This document shows, piece by piece, positions 7,766 to 16,758 of a stretch of DNA of 50,699 nt. The first letter of the stretch is position 1, and each line of letters starts with the position of its first letter. The notes beneath the pieces were generated by a model. It had not been told where the DNA came from. It did no database searches and worked only from the letters and a program-made list of their open reading frames with translations. The DNA lies in the NCBI GenBank assembly GCA_036562565.1, contig DATCJY010000023.1:1-50699 (forward strand), written 5' to 3'. The position numbers and the translations under genes were made by a program. The DNA comes from DATCJY01 sp036562565 (lineage in GTDB: Bacteria; Bacteroidota; Bacteroidia; Flavobacteriales_D; Sanyastnellaceae).

Positions 7766-10700
7766 TTATCGAAGCAACATTATTTCTCCTTTGTATTGTC
7801 TCCTTGACTGGCCATGATTGTATATAATGGATAATTGCCAGTTATATAAATCACTTGGAGCATAGTAGTCCCCACCTAATACGTTACCAAACCAAGCTTC
7901 AGTCGGGTCAGCCGTTTCGAACACCTTATCCCCCCACTTATTGGTAACAATAAAATGGTATTTATAAATCTCATCAAATGAGCTCAATACCGGTTGGAAC
8001 ACATCATTGATACCGTCATTATCAGGAGTAAATGCATTTGGCACATATACATATACTGTATTATCAATCTTAATGAGTTGGTCATAGCTATTCTTACAAC
8101 CGTGCTGATTGGTGGCAGTAAGTGTTACTAGGAAATCACCACCTCCGCGATAGTGATGCGTTGGATGACGTACATCACTAGTACCACCATCACCAAAATC
8201 CCACAAATAGCTCGTAGCACCTTGGCTGGTATTGGTGAATGGAACAGTTGTATTGAAGAAGATGCCATGTTCAGTATCTGGTTCAACATCAAAAGATGGT
8301 TTGGGCAATGGGAAAACCTCTATCAAATCCGCATATTGGACGCGTGTAACGCATCCATGTTCTGATGTAGCCTCAATATTTACAACCTGTTGACCTGAAT
8401 TTGTAAATACGGTAGTGGGTTGTTTCAATGTAGAGGTTTGCCCGTTGCTGAACGACCACAAGTATTCTACAGCATAGTCACTGTGGTTCACAAAGCTCAC
8501 TCGCAATGGTGGACACCCCTCAAACACACTTGGCATAATGTCTATAACCGGCTTAGGGTGAACCAAAACAGTCATGGTGTCCATCACACTGCAGCCATAA
8601 TTGTTGCTGGCGACCATTTTTACCAAATGATGTCCTGGAGTCATGAAAACCAAATTTGGATTGGGAACAGTAGCAATTTGTGAAGCATTGATATACCATT
8701 TATAAAGGTAACTTTCATTCGATGCATTGGCTGATGCCTGCAATGTATCTCTCTGACAATAGGTATTTGCTTCCATAGTCATATGAACATCAGGTGCCGG
8801 ATAGATGGTAATAATTCTGGAAGTTGTATCCCAGCAACCGAATTCATTTTCCGCACGCAATTCAAGAAGAATTTCCTGAAGTGTATCCGTCATGTTGGAG
8901 AAGGTATGACAAGGCTCAGCCAGTGTAGAAAGTGCTATACCATCCATCGTCCATGAGTACATGTTAGCCTGTTGCGAATGGTTTTCGAGACACAAAGACC
9001 ATGGACTACACTGTGCATCATTGGGTAAAGTAAATGCTGCTATCGGTTGTTGATGTATTGTTATATCAATCGATGCTTCAGCTTCACAACCATTGTTTCC
9101 AATAGCAGTTGCGCTAATCGATTCATTACCAGCACTCGCAAACAACTTTGAAGCTTCTGCTCCCATGCTTACCACTCCTCCTCCAAGATTCCAAACGATA
9201 TCCATTAAGTCGCCTGTGGTCTGAGAAGCAAAATGCACTTCCTCATTCGGACATATGGATGTGTTGTTGGCTGTTATTTGAATGGTTGGCGTTTCATCTA
9301 CATGAATGTTCATTGTCAAAGTATCAAAGCTGCAACCATCATTTGCATAATAGGTCACCTCGTAATCTCCTGGATGTTCAAATATGTGAGACGGAGAATA
9401 CAACTGACTCGATTGACCGTCACCAAAGACAAACTCATGCACAGTTGCCCCCGTTGTGGTGTTTGCAAACTCTACAAGTAGTGGAGAACATCCGTTTTGA
9501 ACTGATGGTGTGACAAGTGGTTGTATAGTATTGGGCATCACCACAATACTCAACTGCTCTACGTCTTCACCGCATTGGTTGATAGCATGTAATTTAATGA
9601 GATAAGTGCTGGCCGTCTCATCAGTAGTGTAAATTTTAGGGGCCGGTACAGGACTGTTGGACGTTTCACCATCACCAAAATCCCATAAAAAGGAAGTGGC
9701 ATTACCGGTTGAACTATTGGTGAATTGCGTAGTTACCGGAGAGCATTGAGTAGATAGGTGTGCATCAAAATCAGCATTGGGCATCGGATATACCGTTATT
9801 GATTGAGTATCGGTAGTACTACCGCAAACATTGCTGGTTGTAAGCAGTATGGTATAGTTAGCTGTCGTTCCAATAGCGGTATATACAATATCTACCGGGT
9901 GAGCATCAGAGCTACTACCATTGCCAAAATCCCACTGATACTGCACATCTTGACCGGAAGACTCATTGTTGATGGCAACGGTCAATGGGGTACAACCGGA
10001 ATTAACATCCACACTAAACTGTGCAACCGGTGGTGCGATTACATCAATGGCTTGGGTTATCGTTTCCGTACAACCGGCAGCATTTGTTGCATGGAGAGTT
10101 ATTACATAATTACCTATGGCGGTATAGGTTACGGTCGGATTTTCAAGTATTGAAGTGGTTCCATTACCAAATTCCCACTGATAGTTTGCAGCATGCAAGG
10201 ACTCATTCGTGATTTGAATCGGACTATTCACGCAATGTGGCTCATGGATTGTCATTGCGGGAATTGCAAGAGGTACTACAACTACTGTCACATCGTCCTG
10301 TGCTGTACATTGATGGCTATCTGTCACTGTAACAGTAAGAGTAACAGTTTCTGTAGTCGTCAAAATAGGATTATTAAAGTTCGGATGATTCAACAACTCC
10401 GGATGACTCCATAGATACAGAAAACCACCGCTTCCTCCTGAGGACATTGCTTGTAGCTGAATGGAATTACCCTCACAAATCATTAAGGTATCACCGGCAT
10501 CCACTTGCGGATTGGCCCATACGGTGACAACTACCGTGTCGGTAGCTTCACAATTGCCTTGAGACTCGGTATATACCAAATTGAAAACACCTACAGCCCC
10601 CGGAGTGAAAAGCCCCTCATTGGTTACCCAAGTACTACCCGACCAAGAGCCCCCTGTTGGCAACTGATAAGGTGTGGAGTTGTGACAAAGCGTAACATCG

Positions 10701-13537
10701 CCACCTGCATCAAGAGTTTGAGGAATTTGAACTTGAATAGTCAACGAATCGGTAGCACTGCAACCGGCTGCGTCTGTATAACTATAAAAGAGTGTATAAG
10801 AAGTTTCACTGCCAATCGTAAATACTCCTGCGGCTGTCACTCCATCGCCTTGCCAGCTTCCTCCGGCAGGTGAAGCACCACTGAGAATAACTGTTTCTTC
10901 ATTTTGACAAACAGTCAAATCATTACCGGCATTCACCATGGGCAAAGGATGCACCGTTATCTCTATTCCTTCAGTCGCCTCACATCCTTTGAAATCGGTA
11001 GCTGTAACGGATATTGTCACTGTATTCTGCGCCACGATAGATACATCCATGGTACCATTGAGTTGAATCAATGGGTGTCCCGACCAGTTTAGTTCTTGTA
11101 TATTTCCGTTCACTGAAGAAGCGGTACCGGTAATATGGACTAATTCACCTTCACAAACCTCGGTATTGGCCGTCAATTCAATTTCAGGCAGAGGCAAAAC
11201 CGTTATCGTCTTGTTGGCCGTTGAAGTACACCCGCCTATTTGTTCAGAATAAGTGAGCAAATAGGTACCAACAGCTCCCGGAGTAAATTCTCCTTCGGGG
11301 CTTACCCATGTTGTACCACTCCATACTCCGTTGGACAGAAGTTGAATAGGAGTCGTTCCCAAACAAACTTCCAAATCATCCCCGACATTTATCGCGCTAG
11401 GGGCATTGACATGAACAGTTCGCGTGTCCACTCCCACACATCCATTTGGATTAACATAGGTATAAGTCAACGTATAACTGCCGGGAGTGGATGGAGTAAA
11501 TACTCCTTCACTTGTAACACCGGTGCCTGACCATGTACCACCGGCCGGTGTTTGACCGATGAGAGTAACCGCTCCTTCATTGGAACATACAGTTATATCA
11601 TCACCGGCATCCACTACACCCGCTTCGTATACTTGAATAGTTATCTCATCACTTGCTGAACAGCCCTTATTGTCAGTCGCAATCAATTGAAGTGTTACGG
11701 TATTTGAGGCAACAAAACTTGTAGTAGCCGCATTCGCATTATTTACAAAAGGTTGATTCCACCATAACACTTCGATGCTACCATTGGCACTGGAAGCAGC
11801 TCCTGATAAGTTTACCACATCTCCTTCACATACCGATTGGTCATTTCCCGCATTCACAACCGGTAATGGCAATACATAAATATTTAATATGTCTGTGGAT
11901 TGGCATTCGCCTATGTTCTCTGTGTAGACCACTTGATGACTGCCTACTGAGTTTGGTGTAAACAACCCTCCGGACGTAACCAATGGAGAACCTGACCAAG
12001 AACCGTTACCTGTTAATTGAACGGGTGAAGCATGGAGACATATTTCAAAATCGTCACCGGCATCAACACCCGCAGGGTCAATGACGTGAATAGTGCGGGT
12101 GGCAGTATTGGTACAATTGGTTGAAGATGTATATAAATAGGTAAGTTGATAATCCCCCGGTGTTGTGGGGGTGAACAATCCTGATCCGGAAACGCCTGCC
12201 CCCGACCAAGTTCCACCTGTAGGTGATTCTCCCGTGAGTTGCACCGGTCCTGAATTTGCACAGATCGTCAAATCGTCTCCTGCATCTACTTCAGGAAGTG
12301 CCAACACGTTCACCGTGACAATATTGCTAACCTTACATCCTTTGGCGTCTGTTACTTCCACGGAATAAGTGGTGTTGGTTGTAGGACAGGCTGTAGGATT
12401 AACAATAGCAGGATTGGTAACCGGACCTCCAGACCATTGATACTGCTGTATAACACCGTTGGAGCTGGATGCAGAAACATTCAGTTGTGCACATTGCCCT
12501 TCACACACGCTTATTAAACCTCCTGTATTGATGACAGGTAAAGGCAGCACCTCTATAATTACCTGATCAGTTGCTGAGCAGTTGCCCGCATTACTAGTAA
12601 CCTCCAAAAGGTGTGTTCCAACCGCATTGGGCGTAAATAATCCTGCCGGTGTTACCGAGGCGGAGCCACTCCAACTACCTACAGAAGGTAATTGAACGGC
12701 TGGCGAATTAAGACACAATTCCAAATCGGGTCCACCGTCAATGGATGAAGGCTCGATAACTGTCACTGTTACAACATCCGTGTTTTGACAGTTGTTTACG
12801 TCAGAATAACTATAAGTGCAATTGAAAGTACCGGTTGTTGTTGGAGTAAATACCCCTGAACCGGAAACATCCGTCCCCGACCATGTTCCTCCGGCAGGAG
12901 TTCCTGTTAGTTGGTGAGTTCCCTCTGTGAGGCAAATCGTCACATCATCTCCGGCATTTACAGAGGGTAAAGAATTCACAAATACAGTGAGCTCATTGGT
13001 GGCTGCACAACCTGCCTCGTCCAAGGCATAAAAAATATAGGTAGTCTGGGTTGTAGGGGATACTGTTCGGCATTGCCCTACTCCTACACTTATCCAGTTG
13101 TAAACAGTTATAGCCCCATTGCTAGATGTCGCCGTTCCGCAAAGTGTTACGGATTCCCCTTGACAGATGGACACATCAGGTCCTGCATCCACCACGGGCA
13201 ATGGAATCACATTGATTGTCAAAGAGTGAGAGGCTGTACATCCGTCCTCGTCAGTAATTTGCAATACATAAGTTGTGGTTTGCTGGGGAGCCACACTCTT
13301 GTTGGGTGACGAAGTGAAAGGTCCACCATCCCAGCTGTATTGGATGGCACCGGTAGTTCCGCTAACCGTAATACCCGTTGCCAGATTGTAGGATTGACCC
13401 GCACATTTCAATATGGATTCAGGACCGGAAATTGTGCATTGGGCAGCTACATGGTTCGACAATGTGAAACATATACCGCCAATGAATAATAGCCTTAGTA
13501 TGCCAATAAAGGGATTAGATTCCAATAGGGTTTTCAC
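7766..13537 (-). CDS. Giant secreted repeat protein, T9SS type B sorting domain
   Basis: A 1923-residue exported protein starting at GTG 13537, with a signal peptide (residues 1-33, ending HVAAQ). Residues 34-1092 hold 14 immunoglobulin-like units of 70-82 residues, most opening with (V/I)(D/N)AG.D..(I/V)C. They come in three types, A (AxxSSxNGxI), B (GGTWSGxGV...FTP) and B' (GSWSG...LFTPxxVG), arranged A, then A-B-B' four times, then A. Residues 1093 to about 1828 hold nine PKD-like units, several with the WDFGDG or WDFGNG core. The last 95 residues are the gliding-motility-associated C-terminal domain, starting VPNAFTPDNDGINDVF, which directs type IX export and surface attachment. Adhesin or matrix role is inference. 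The facing sugar transferase ends two bases away. Confidence 0.93.
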   Translation of the reverse strand: MKTLLESNPFIGILRLLFIGGICFTLSNHVAAQCTISGPESILKCAGQSYNLATGITVSGTTGAIQYSWDGGPFTSSPNKSVAPQQTTTYVLQITDEDGCTASHSLTINVIPLPVVDAGPDVSICQGESVTLCGTATSSNGAITVYNWISVGVGQCRTVSPTTQTTYIFYALDEAGCAATNELTVFVNSLPSVNAGDDVTICLTEGTHQLTGTPAGGTWSGTDVSGSGVFTPTTTGTFNCTYSYSDVNNCQNTDVVTVTVIEPSSIDGGPDLELCLNSPAVQLPSVGSWSGSASVTPAGLFTPNAVGTHLLEVTSNAGNCSATDQVIIEVLPLPVINTGGLISVCEGQCAQLNVSASSSNGVIQQYQWSGGPVTNPAIVNPTACPTTNTTYSVEVTDAKGCKVSNIVTVNVLALPEVDAGDDLTICANSGPVQLTGESPTGGTWSGAGVSGSGLFTPTTPGDYQLTYLYTSSTNCTNTATRTIHVIDPAGVDAGDDFEICLHASPVQLTGNGSWSGSPLVTSGGLFTPNSVGSHQVVYTENIGECQSTDILNIYVLPLPVVNAGNDQSVCEGDVVNLSGAASSANGSIEVLWWNQPFVNNANAATTSFVASNTVTLQLIATDNKGCSASDEITIQVYEAGVVDAGDDITVCSNEGAVTLIGQTPAGGTWSGTGVTSEGVFTPSTPGSYTLTYTYVNPNGCVGVDTRTVHVNAPSAINVGDDLEVCLGTTPIQLLSNGVWSGTTWVSPEGEFTPGAVGTYLLTYSEQIGGCTSTANKTITVLPLPEIELTANTEVCEGELVHITGTASSVNGNIQELNWSGHPLIQLNGTMDVSIVAQNTVTISVTATDFKGCEATEGIEITVHPLPMVNAGNDLTVCQNEETVILSGASPAGGSWQGDGVTAAGVFTIGSETSYTLFYSYTDAAGCSATDSLTIQVQIPQTLDAGGDVTLCHNSTPYQLPTGGSWSGSTWVTNEGLFTPGAVGVFNLVYTESQGNCEATDTVVVTVWANPQVDAGDTLMICEGNSIQLQAMSSGGSGGFLYLWSHPELLNHPNFNNPILTTTETVTLTVTVTDSHQCTAQDDVTVVVVPLAIPAMTIHEPHCVNSPIQITNESLHAANYQWEFGNGTTSILENPTVTYTAIGNYVITLHATNAAGCTETITQAIDVIAPPVAQFSVDVNSGCTPLTVAINNESSGQDVQYQWDFGNGSSSDAHPVDIVYTAIGTTANYTILLTTSNVCGSTTDTQSITVYPMPNADFDAHLSTQCSPVTTQFTNSSTGNATSFLWDFGDGETSNSPVPAPKIYTTDETASTYLIKLHAINQCGEDVEQLSIVVMPNTIQPLVTPSVQNGCSPLLVEFANTTTGATVHEFVFGDGQSSQLYSPSHIFEHPGDYEVTYYANDGCSFDTLTMNIHVDETPTIQITANNTSICPNEEVHFASQTTGDLMDIVWNLGGGVVSMGAEASKLFASAGNESISATAIGNNGCEAEASIDITIHQQPIAAFTLPNDAQCSPWSLCLENHSQQANMYSWTMDGIALSTLAEPCHTFSNMTDTLQEILLELRAENEFGCWDTTSRIITIYPAPDVHMTMEANTYCQRDTLQASANASNESYLYKWYINASQIATVPNPNLVFMTPGHHLVKMVASNNYGCSVMDTMTVLVHPKPVIDIMPSVFEGCPPLRVSFVNHSDYAVEYLWSFSNGQTSTLKQPTTVFTNSGQQVVNIEATSEHGCVTRVQYADLIEVFPLPKPSFDVEPDTEHGIFFNTTVPFTNTSQGATSYLWDFGDGGTSDVRHPTHHYRGGGDFLVTLTATNQHGCKNSYDQLIKIDNTVYVYVPNAFTPDNDGINDVFQPVLSSFDEIYKYHFIVTNKWGDKVFETADPTEAWFGNVLGGDYYAPSDLYNWQLSIIYNHGQSRRQYKGEIMLLR
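10505..13192 (-). repeat. Four-fold A-B-B' domain superrepeat inside the giant protein gene
   Basis: Residues 116-1011 consist of four successive blocks of about 220-226 residues, each made of one A unit (77-82 residues), one B unit (73-74) and one B' unit (70). B' units all carry GxWSG and FTPxxVG; B units carry GGTWSG or GGSWQG. The constant order and constant unit lengths indicate amplification of a three-domain block, not of single domains. At the DNA level the copies are diverged. Confidence 0.8.
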
Positions 13538-14386
13538 TTTCTATTTGGGTTTAATGCTGTAAATCAATTTCTACAGAGCCTGACTTCTACGAGACCCAAA
13601 GCCTAAGAGTTTCAAATACCACAAGTGCGACACGCGTAACCCATTGATTTAAAACGGGCTATTGTCCACCATGGTACTCAGTAGCACATTAGAAAGAATT
13701 TTTGTCTATCAGAGATTCCAATCGGAAACGATGACTGCTTCGCAATCGATTAATTAAGGTAAGCATAGGGTGATTGTTCATAAATAACATATGATTGTGC
13801 AAAAGTATAAGTTTTCACCATAAAATCACCCGCATCCCCCGAATTATCATTTAGCCAATTTTACTCTTTTACATATTATGAGTCATTAATCTCCCCTCTT
13901 CCCATCTTACAACTGAAAAAGTTTCCTGATTTAAATACCCAGAATTCATACCAGAAAAAAAAAACAATAACTACAATTATAATTATTCCGACTCTCAGCA
14001 TTTTTCTCATCGCCACACACCCTATCCCTACCAAAAAACGACCGATTCCCACTCCTCACCCACTCAGTTTTTGACCTCCAAATGGGCTATTCACCCACTG
14101 AAACATCTTCTGAGCTGCTCATTATGAGCACATAGTAAAAGAAAAATATTTTTTTTTTCATGAAGTGAATGAAATGGCATTTGTCGTATTAAAATTGCAC
14201 CCGCTTTCAGGAATTAAAAGAGCACGTTCTTTTAAGGTAAGCGGTGACAATTTTGAGACCATCAAACAAGGTACAAGTCGCACTTCTTTTGTTGTAAAGA
14301 AGCAAGCACTTTAACCGATGCGTCATCACGTTTGTCTTACGAACTGAGAGTTGTTGAAATGTTGGAAATAATTTTTCGCAATACAT
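13538..14386. other. AT-rich intergenic region before the tRNA cluster
   Basis: About 850 bases separate the divergent giant-protein gene and the tRNA promoter. No credible reading frame, repeat array or known RNA was recognised. Small hairpins occur (GCTCATTATGAGC near 14117, CTTCTTT/AAAGAAG at about 14283-14302), none with terminator character. On the minus strand TACTTTTG at 13807-13800 is a possible -7 element for the giant gene, but no TTG box fits and the leader would be over 250 bases. Confidence 0.4.
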
Positions 14387-14416
14387 TTGGACAGATGCAA
14401 AAGTTAAGTACATTTG
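14387..14416 (+). promoter_or_regulatory. Promoter of the tRNA-tuf cluster
   Basis: TTG (14387-14389), 19 bases, then TACATTTG (14409-14416), an exact match to the Bacteroidota housekeeping promoter. It lies 66 bases before the first tRNA and is the only full match upstream of the cluster. Confidence 0.8.
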
Positions 14417-14456
14417 CACCCCTGTTTTTAAAGCAGGAACGTTTTTAGAACTCAAA

Positions 14457-14469
14457 GTTCTTTGAAAAG
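14457..14469 (+). promoter_or_regulatory. boxA-like antitermination sequence
   Basis: GTTCTTTGAAAAG lies between the promoter and the first tRNA, as boxA elements do in rRNA leaders (Escherichia coli core GCTCTTTAACA). It could recruit NusB-NusE so polymerase reads through the tRNA hairpins. The match is by eye and is short. Confidence 0.4.
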
Positions 14470-14481
14470 ATTGATTTTACT

Positions 14482-14555
14482 GCCGGTGTAGCTCAGCTGG
14501 CCAGAGCAGCTGATTTGTAATCAGCTGGTCGGGGGTTCGAATCCCTCCACCGGCT
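14482..14555 (+). tRNA. tRNA-Thr (anticodon TGT)
   Basis: Full cloverleaf: acceptor GCCGGTG/CACCGGC, anticodon stem GCTGA/TCAGC around the loop TTTGTAA, and T arm GGGGG-TTCGAAT-CCCTC. Discriminator base T; CCA is not encoded. First of four clustered tRNAs before tuf. Confidence 0.97.
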
Positions 14556-14598
14556 CTTTTTTTTTATCATTTTTTTCTCGCCAAGTAGAAAAAAAATC

Positions 14599-14679
14599 GG
14601 GGAGTTTCCAGAGTGGCCAAATGGGGCAGACTGTAAATCTGTTGCGCAAGCTTCGGAGGTTCGAATCCTCCACTCCCCA
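14599..14679 (+). tRNA. tRNA-Tyr (anticodon GTA)
   Basis: Acceptor GGGGAGT/ACTCCCC, anticodon stem CAGA/TCTG around CTGTAAA, and a long variable arm typical of type II tRNA-Tyr. Discriminator A; CCA is not encoded. Confidence 0.97.
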
Positions 14680-14718
14680 CTGCCACTTCTTGAGAAATCA
14701 ATTTGGTACAGGCCACAC

Positions 14719-14791
14719 GCGGGAGTAGCTCAGTTGGTAGAGCATTAGCCTTCCAAGCTAAATGTCGCGAGTTCGAGCCTCGTCTCCCGCT
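14719..14791 (+). tRNA. tRNA-Gly (anticodon TCC)
   Basis: Acceptor GCGGGAG/CTCCCGC, anticodon stem TTAGC/GCTAA around CTTCCAA, T loop TTCGAGC. CCA is not encoded. Confidence 0.97.
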
Positions 14792-14893
14792 CTATTTTTT
14801 TTAAGTGTTGAAGAGCCTCTCCTTATAAAGCCATTGAATTCCGAAACAGTAGTTTCTTTGTGTTGAAAATAGAGAGATTCTCAAACTTATCAA

Positions 14894-14965
<72 letters not shown>

Positions 14966-15104
14966 CCACCATCACTTAAATTGGAAACCATATTATTATA
15001 GATAGGTAAAATCAATTTCTTTTCAAGGTTACTTTCTAGGTTTTAGAAACTCCGGAAATGTATATTTTCTAGATAATAATAAACACAAAAAAACAAACAA
15101 GTCA

Positions 15105-16292
15105 ATGGCTAAAGAGAATTTCGACCGCTCCAAACCCCACGTAAACATTGGGACTATTGGTCACGTTGACCACGGTAAAACTACTTTGACTGCTGCTATT
15201 ACTACAGTATTGGCAAGCGCTGGTCTTTCTGAAAAAAGAGATTTCGCATCTATCGACAACGCTCCTGAAGAAAAAGAGCGTGGTATCACTATTAACACCT
15301 CTCACGTAGAGTATCAAACAGCTAACCGTCACTACGCTCACGTTGACTGTCCAGGTCACGCTGACTACGTTAAAAACATGGTTACCGGTGCTGCTCAAAT
15401 GGACGGTGCTATCTTGGTGGTTGCTGCTACCGATGGTCCTATGCCACAAACTCGTGAGCACATTCTTCTTGGTCGTCAAGTAGGTGTTCCTCGTATCGTT
15501 GTATTCATGAACAAAGTTGACATGGTTGACGATCCGGAGCTTCTTGACCTTGTTGAAATGGAAATCCGTGAGCTTTTAAGCTTCTACGAATACGATGGTG
15601 ACAATACTCCAGTTATCCGTGGTTCTGCTTTGGGTGGTCTTAACGGTGACCCACAATGGGTAGCTAAGATCATGGAGCTTATGGAAGCTGTTGACAACTG
15701 GATTCCAATTCCTCCACGTGATGTTGATAAGCCATTCTTGATGTCTATCGAAGACGTGTTCACTATCACTGGTCGTGGTACTGTTGCTACAGGTCGTATC
15801 GAGCGTGGTGTGATCAACACAGGTGATGAAGTAGAAATCATCGGTTTCAATACAGAGAAATTGAAATCTACTTGTACCGGGGTTGAGATGTTCCGTAAAA
15901 TTCTTGACCGTGGTGAAGCTGGTGACAACGTTGGTCTTCTTCTTCGCGGTATTGAAAAGAAAGATATCCGCAGAGGTATGGTTATTGCGAAGCCAGGTTC
16001 TATCACTCCTCACACTAAATTCAAAGCTGAAATTTACGTGTTGAAGAAAGAAGAAGGTGGTCGTCACACTCCATTCCACAACAAATACCGTCCTCAGTTC
16101 TACTTCCGTACAACTGACGTGACTGGAGAAATCAACCTTGAGCCAGGTCGTGAAATGGTTCTTCCTGGTGATAACGTATCTATTGAGGTTACACTTATCG
16201 CTCCAATCGCGATGGACAAAGGTCTTCGTTTCGCGATCCGTGAAGGTGGCCGTACAGTAGGTGCTGGACAGGTAACTGAGATCATCGAATAA
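15105..16292 (+). CDS. tuf: Elongation factor Tu
   Basis: Delivers aminoacyl-tRNA to the ribosome as the GTP complex. The 395-residue protein has the G1 motif GHVDHGKTT, the switch region with RGITINTSH, DCPGHADY (G3) and NKVDMVD (G4), then domains 2 and 3 with the conserved RDVDKPFLM and KFKAEIYVLKKEEGGRHTPF segments. The ATG at 15105 follows an A-rich leader with no Shine-Dalgarno sequence. Codon choice is strongly biased (GGT, CGT, GTT), as expected for a very highly expressed gene. It is probably transcribed with the four upstream tRNAs, and a strong terminator follows. Confidence 0.99.
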   Translation: MAKENFDRSKPHVNIGTIGHVDHGKTTLTAAITTVLASAGLSEKRDFASIDNAPEEKERGITINTSHVEYQTANRHYAHVDCPGHADYVKNMVTGAAQMDGAILVVAATDGPMPQTREHILLGRQVGVPRIVVFMNKVDMVDDPELLDLVEMEIRELLSFYEYDGDNTPVIRGSALGGLNGDPQWVAKIMELMEAVDNWIPIPPRDVDKPFLMSIEDVFTITGRGTVATGRIERGVINTGDEVEIIGFNTEKLKSTCTGVEMFRKILDRGEAGDNVGLLLRGIEKKDIRRGMVIAKPGSITPHTKFKAEIYVLKKEEGGRHTPFHNKYRPQFYFRTTDVTGEINLEPGREMVLPGDNVSIEVTLIAPIAMDKGLRFAIREGGRTVGAGQVTEIIE

Positions 16293-16311
16293 TTCGATTG
16301 AAAATACAATT

Positions 16312-16353
16312 GTGAAGGCAGAATTTCACTTTGAAAAACTGCCTTCACTTTTT
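16312..16353 (+). terminator. Intrinsic terminator after tuf
   Basis: GTGAAGGCAG (16312-16321) pairs exactly with CTGCCTTCAC (16339-16348) and is followed by TTTTT. It separates tuf from tRNA-Trp and secE. Confidence 0.85.
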
Positions 16354-16370
16354 CACGTTTATGAAACGTG
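16354..16370 (+). other. Short hairpin abutting tRNA-Trp
   Basis: CACGTTT and AAACGTG form a perfect 7-bp stem with an ATG loop. It follows the tuf terminator directly and ends five bases before tRNA-Trp, so it may guide 5' processing; function is not established. Confidence 0.4.
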
Positions 16371-16375
16371 GCGAG

Positions 16376-16446
16376 ACGGGCATAGTTCAATGGTAGAATA
16401 GCGGTCTCCAAAACCGTTGATCTTGGTTCGAATCCAGGTGCCCGTG
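16376..16446 (+). tRNA. tRNA-Trp (anticodon CCA)
   Basis: Acceptor ACGGGCA/TGCCCGT, anticodon stem GCGGT/ACCGT around CTCCAAA, T loop TTCGAAT. Discriminator G followed by encoded CCA (16447-16449). Location between tuf and secE is common in bacteria. Confidence 0.97.
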
Positions 16447-16464
16447 CCAAACCAAAGTTCGGTG

Positions 16465-16472
16465 TATCTTTG
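16465..16472 (+). promoter_or_regulatory. -7 element for secE-nusG
   Basis: TATCTTTG fits TANNTTTG and lies 43 bases before the secE ATG, just after tRNA-Trp and beyond the tuf terminator. No TTG box at the usual distance; the would-be -33 region overlaps the tRNA 3' end. Confidence 0.5.
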
Positions 16473-16514
16473 CACCTCGAACGAACAGCATAAAAACAAA
16501 CAACGACATTAAAA

Positions 16515-16742
16515 ATGGCTGGTTTTATCACATTTATAGAAGAGTCGTACAATGAACTGGTACAGAAAGTGACCTGGCCTACATGGTCAGAGTTGCAAGA
16601 GAGTACAGTTCTTGTATTTATAGCCACGGCTATCATTGGCCTACTTATTTTCCTAATGGACTTTATTTTTGGCGTTAGCGGTGGTTCTGACTCAGTGTGG
16701 AAAGGTGTCGTAGGTATGCTTTACCAAATTCTTACTAAATAG
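16515..16742 (+). CDS. secE: Preprotein translocase subunit SecE
   Basis: Essential small subunit of the SecYEG channel. The 75-residue protein has the short single-spanning form: an amphipathic N-terminal helix, the conserved KVTWPTWSEL hinge near residue 20, and one membrane helix at about residues 33-52. The ATG at 16515 follows an A-rich leader. It sits between tRNA-Trp and nusG in the usual order, 16 bases before nusG. Confidence 0.97.
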   Translation: MAGFITFIEESYNELVQKVTWPTWSELQESTVLVFIATAIIGLLIFLMDFIFGVSGGSDSVWKGVVGMLYQILTK

Positions 16743-16758
16743 TATATAGAGCACAATC

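Noticed and set aside
10505..13192. Repeat region as a possible CRISPR or DNA satellite array
   Set aside because: The periodicity is in frame and at protein level only; no identical short DNA repeats with spacers were seen.
13538..14380. Long AT-rich gap searched for a hidden gene, 6S RNA or tmRNA
   Set aside because: No open frame with family features, no extended rod-like pairing and no tRNA-like ends were found; it is reported only as an intergenic region.
14207..14455. Minus-strand open frame of 82 codons next to the tRNA cluster
   Set aside because: It overlaps the tRNA promoter, has no recognisable motif and has a composition unlike the neighbouring genes.
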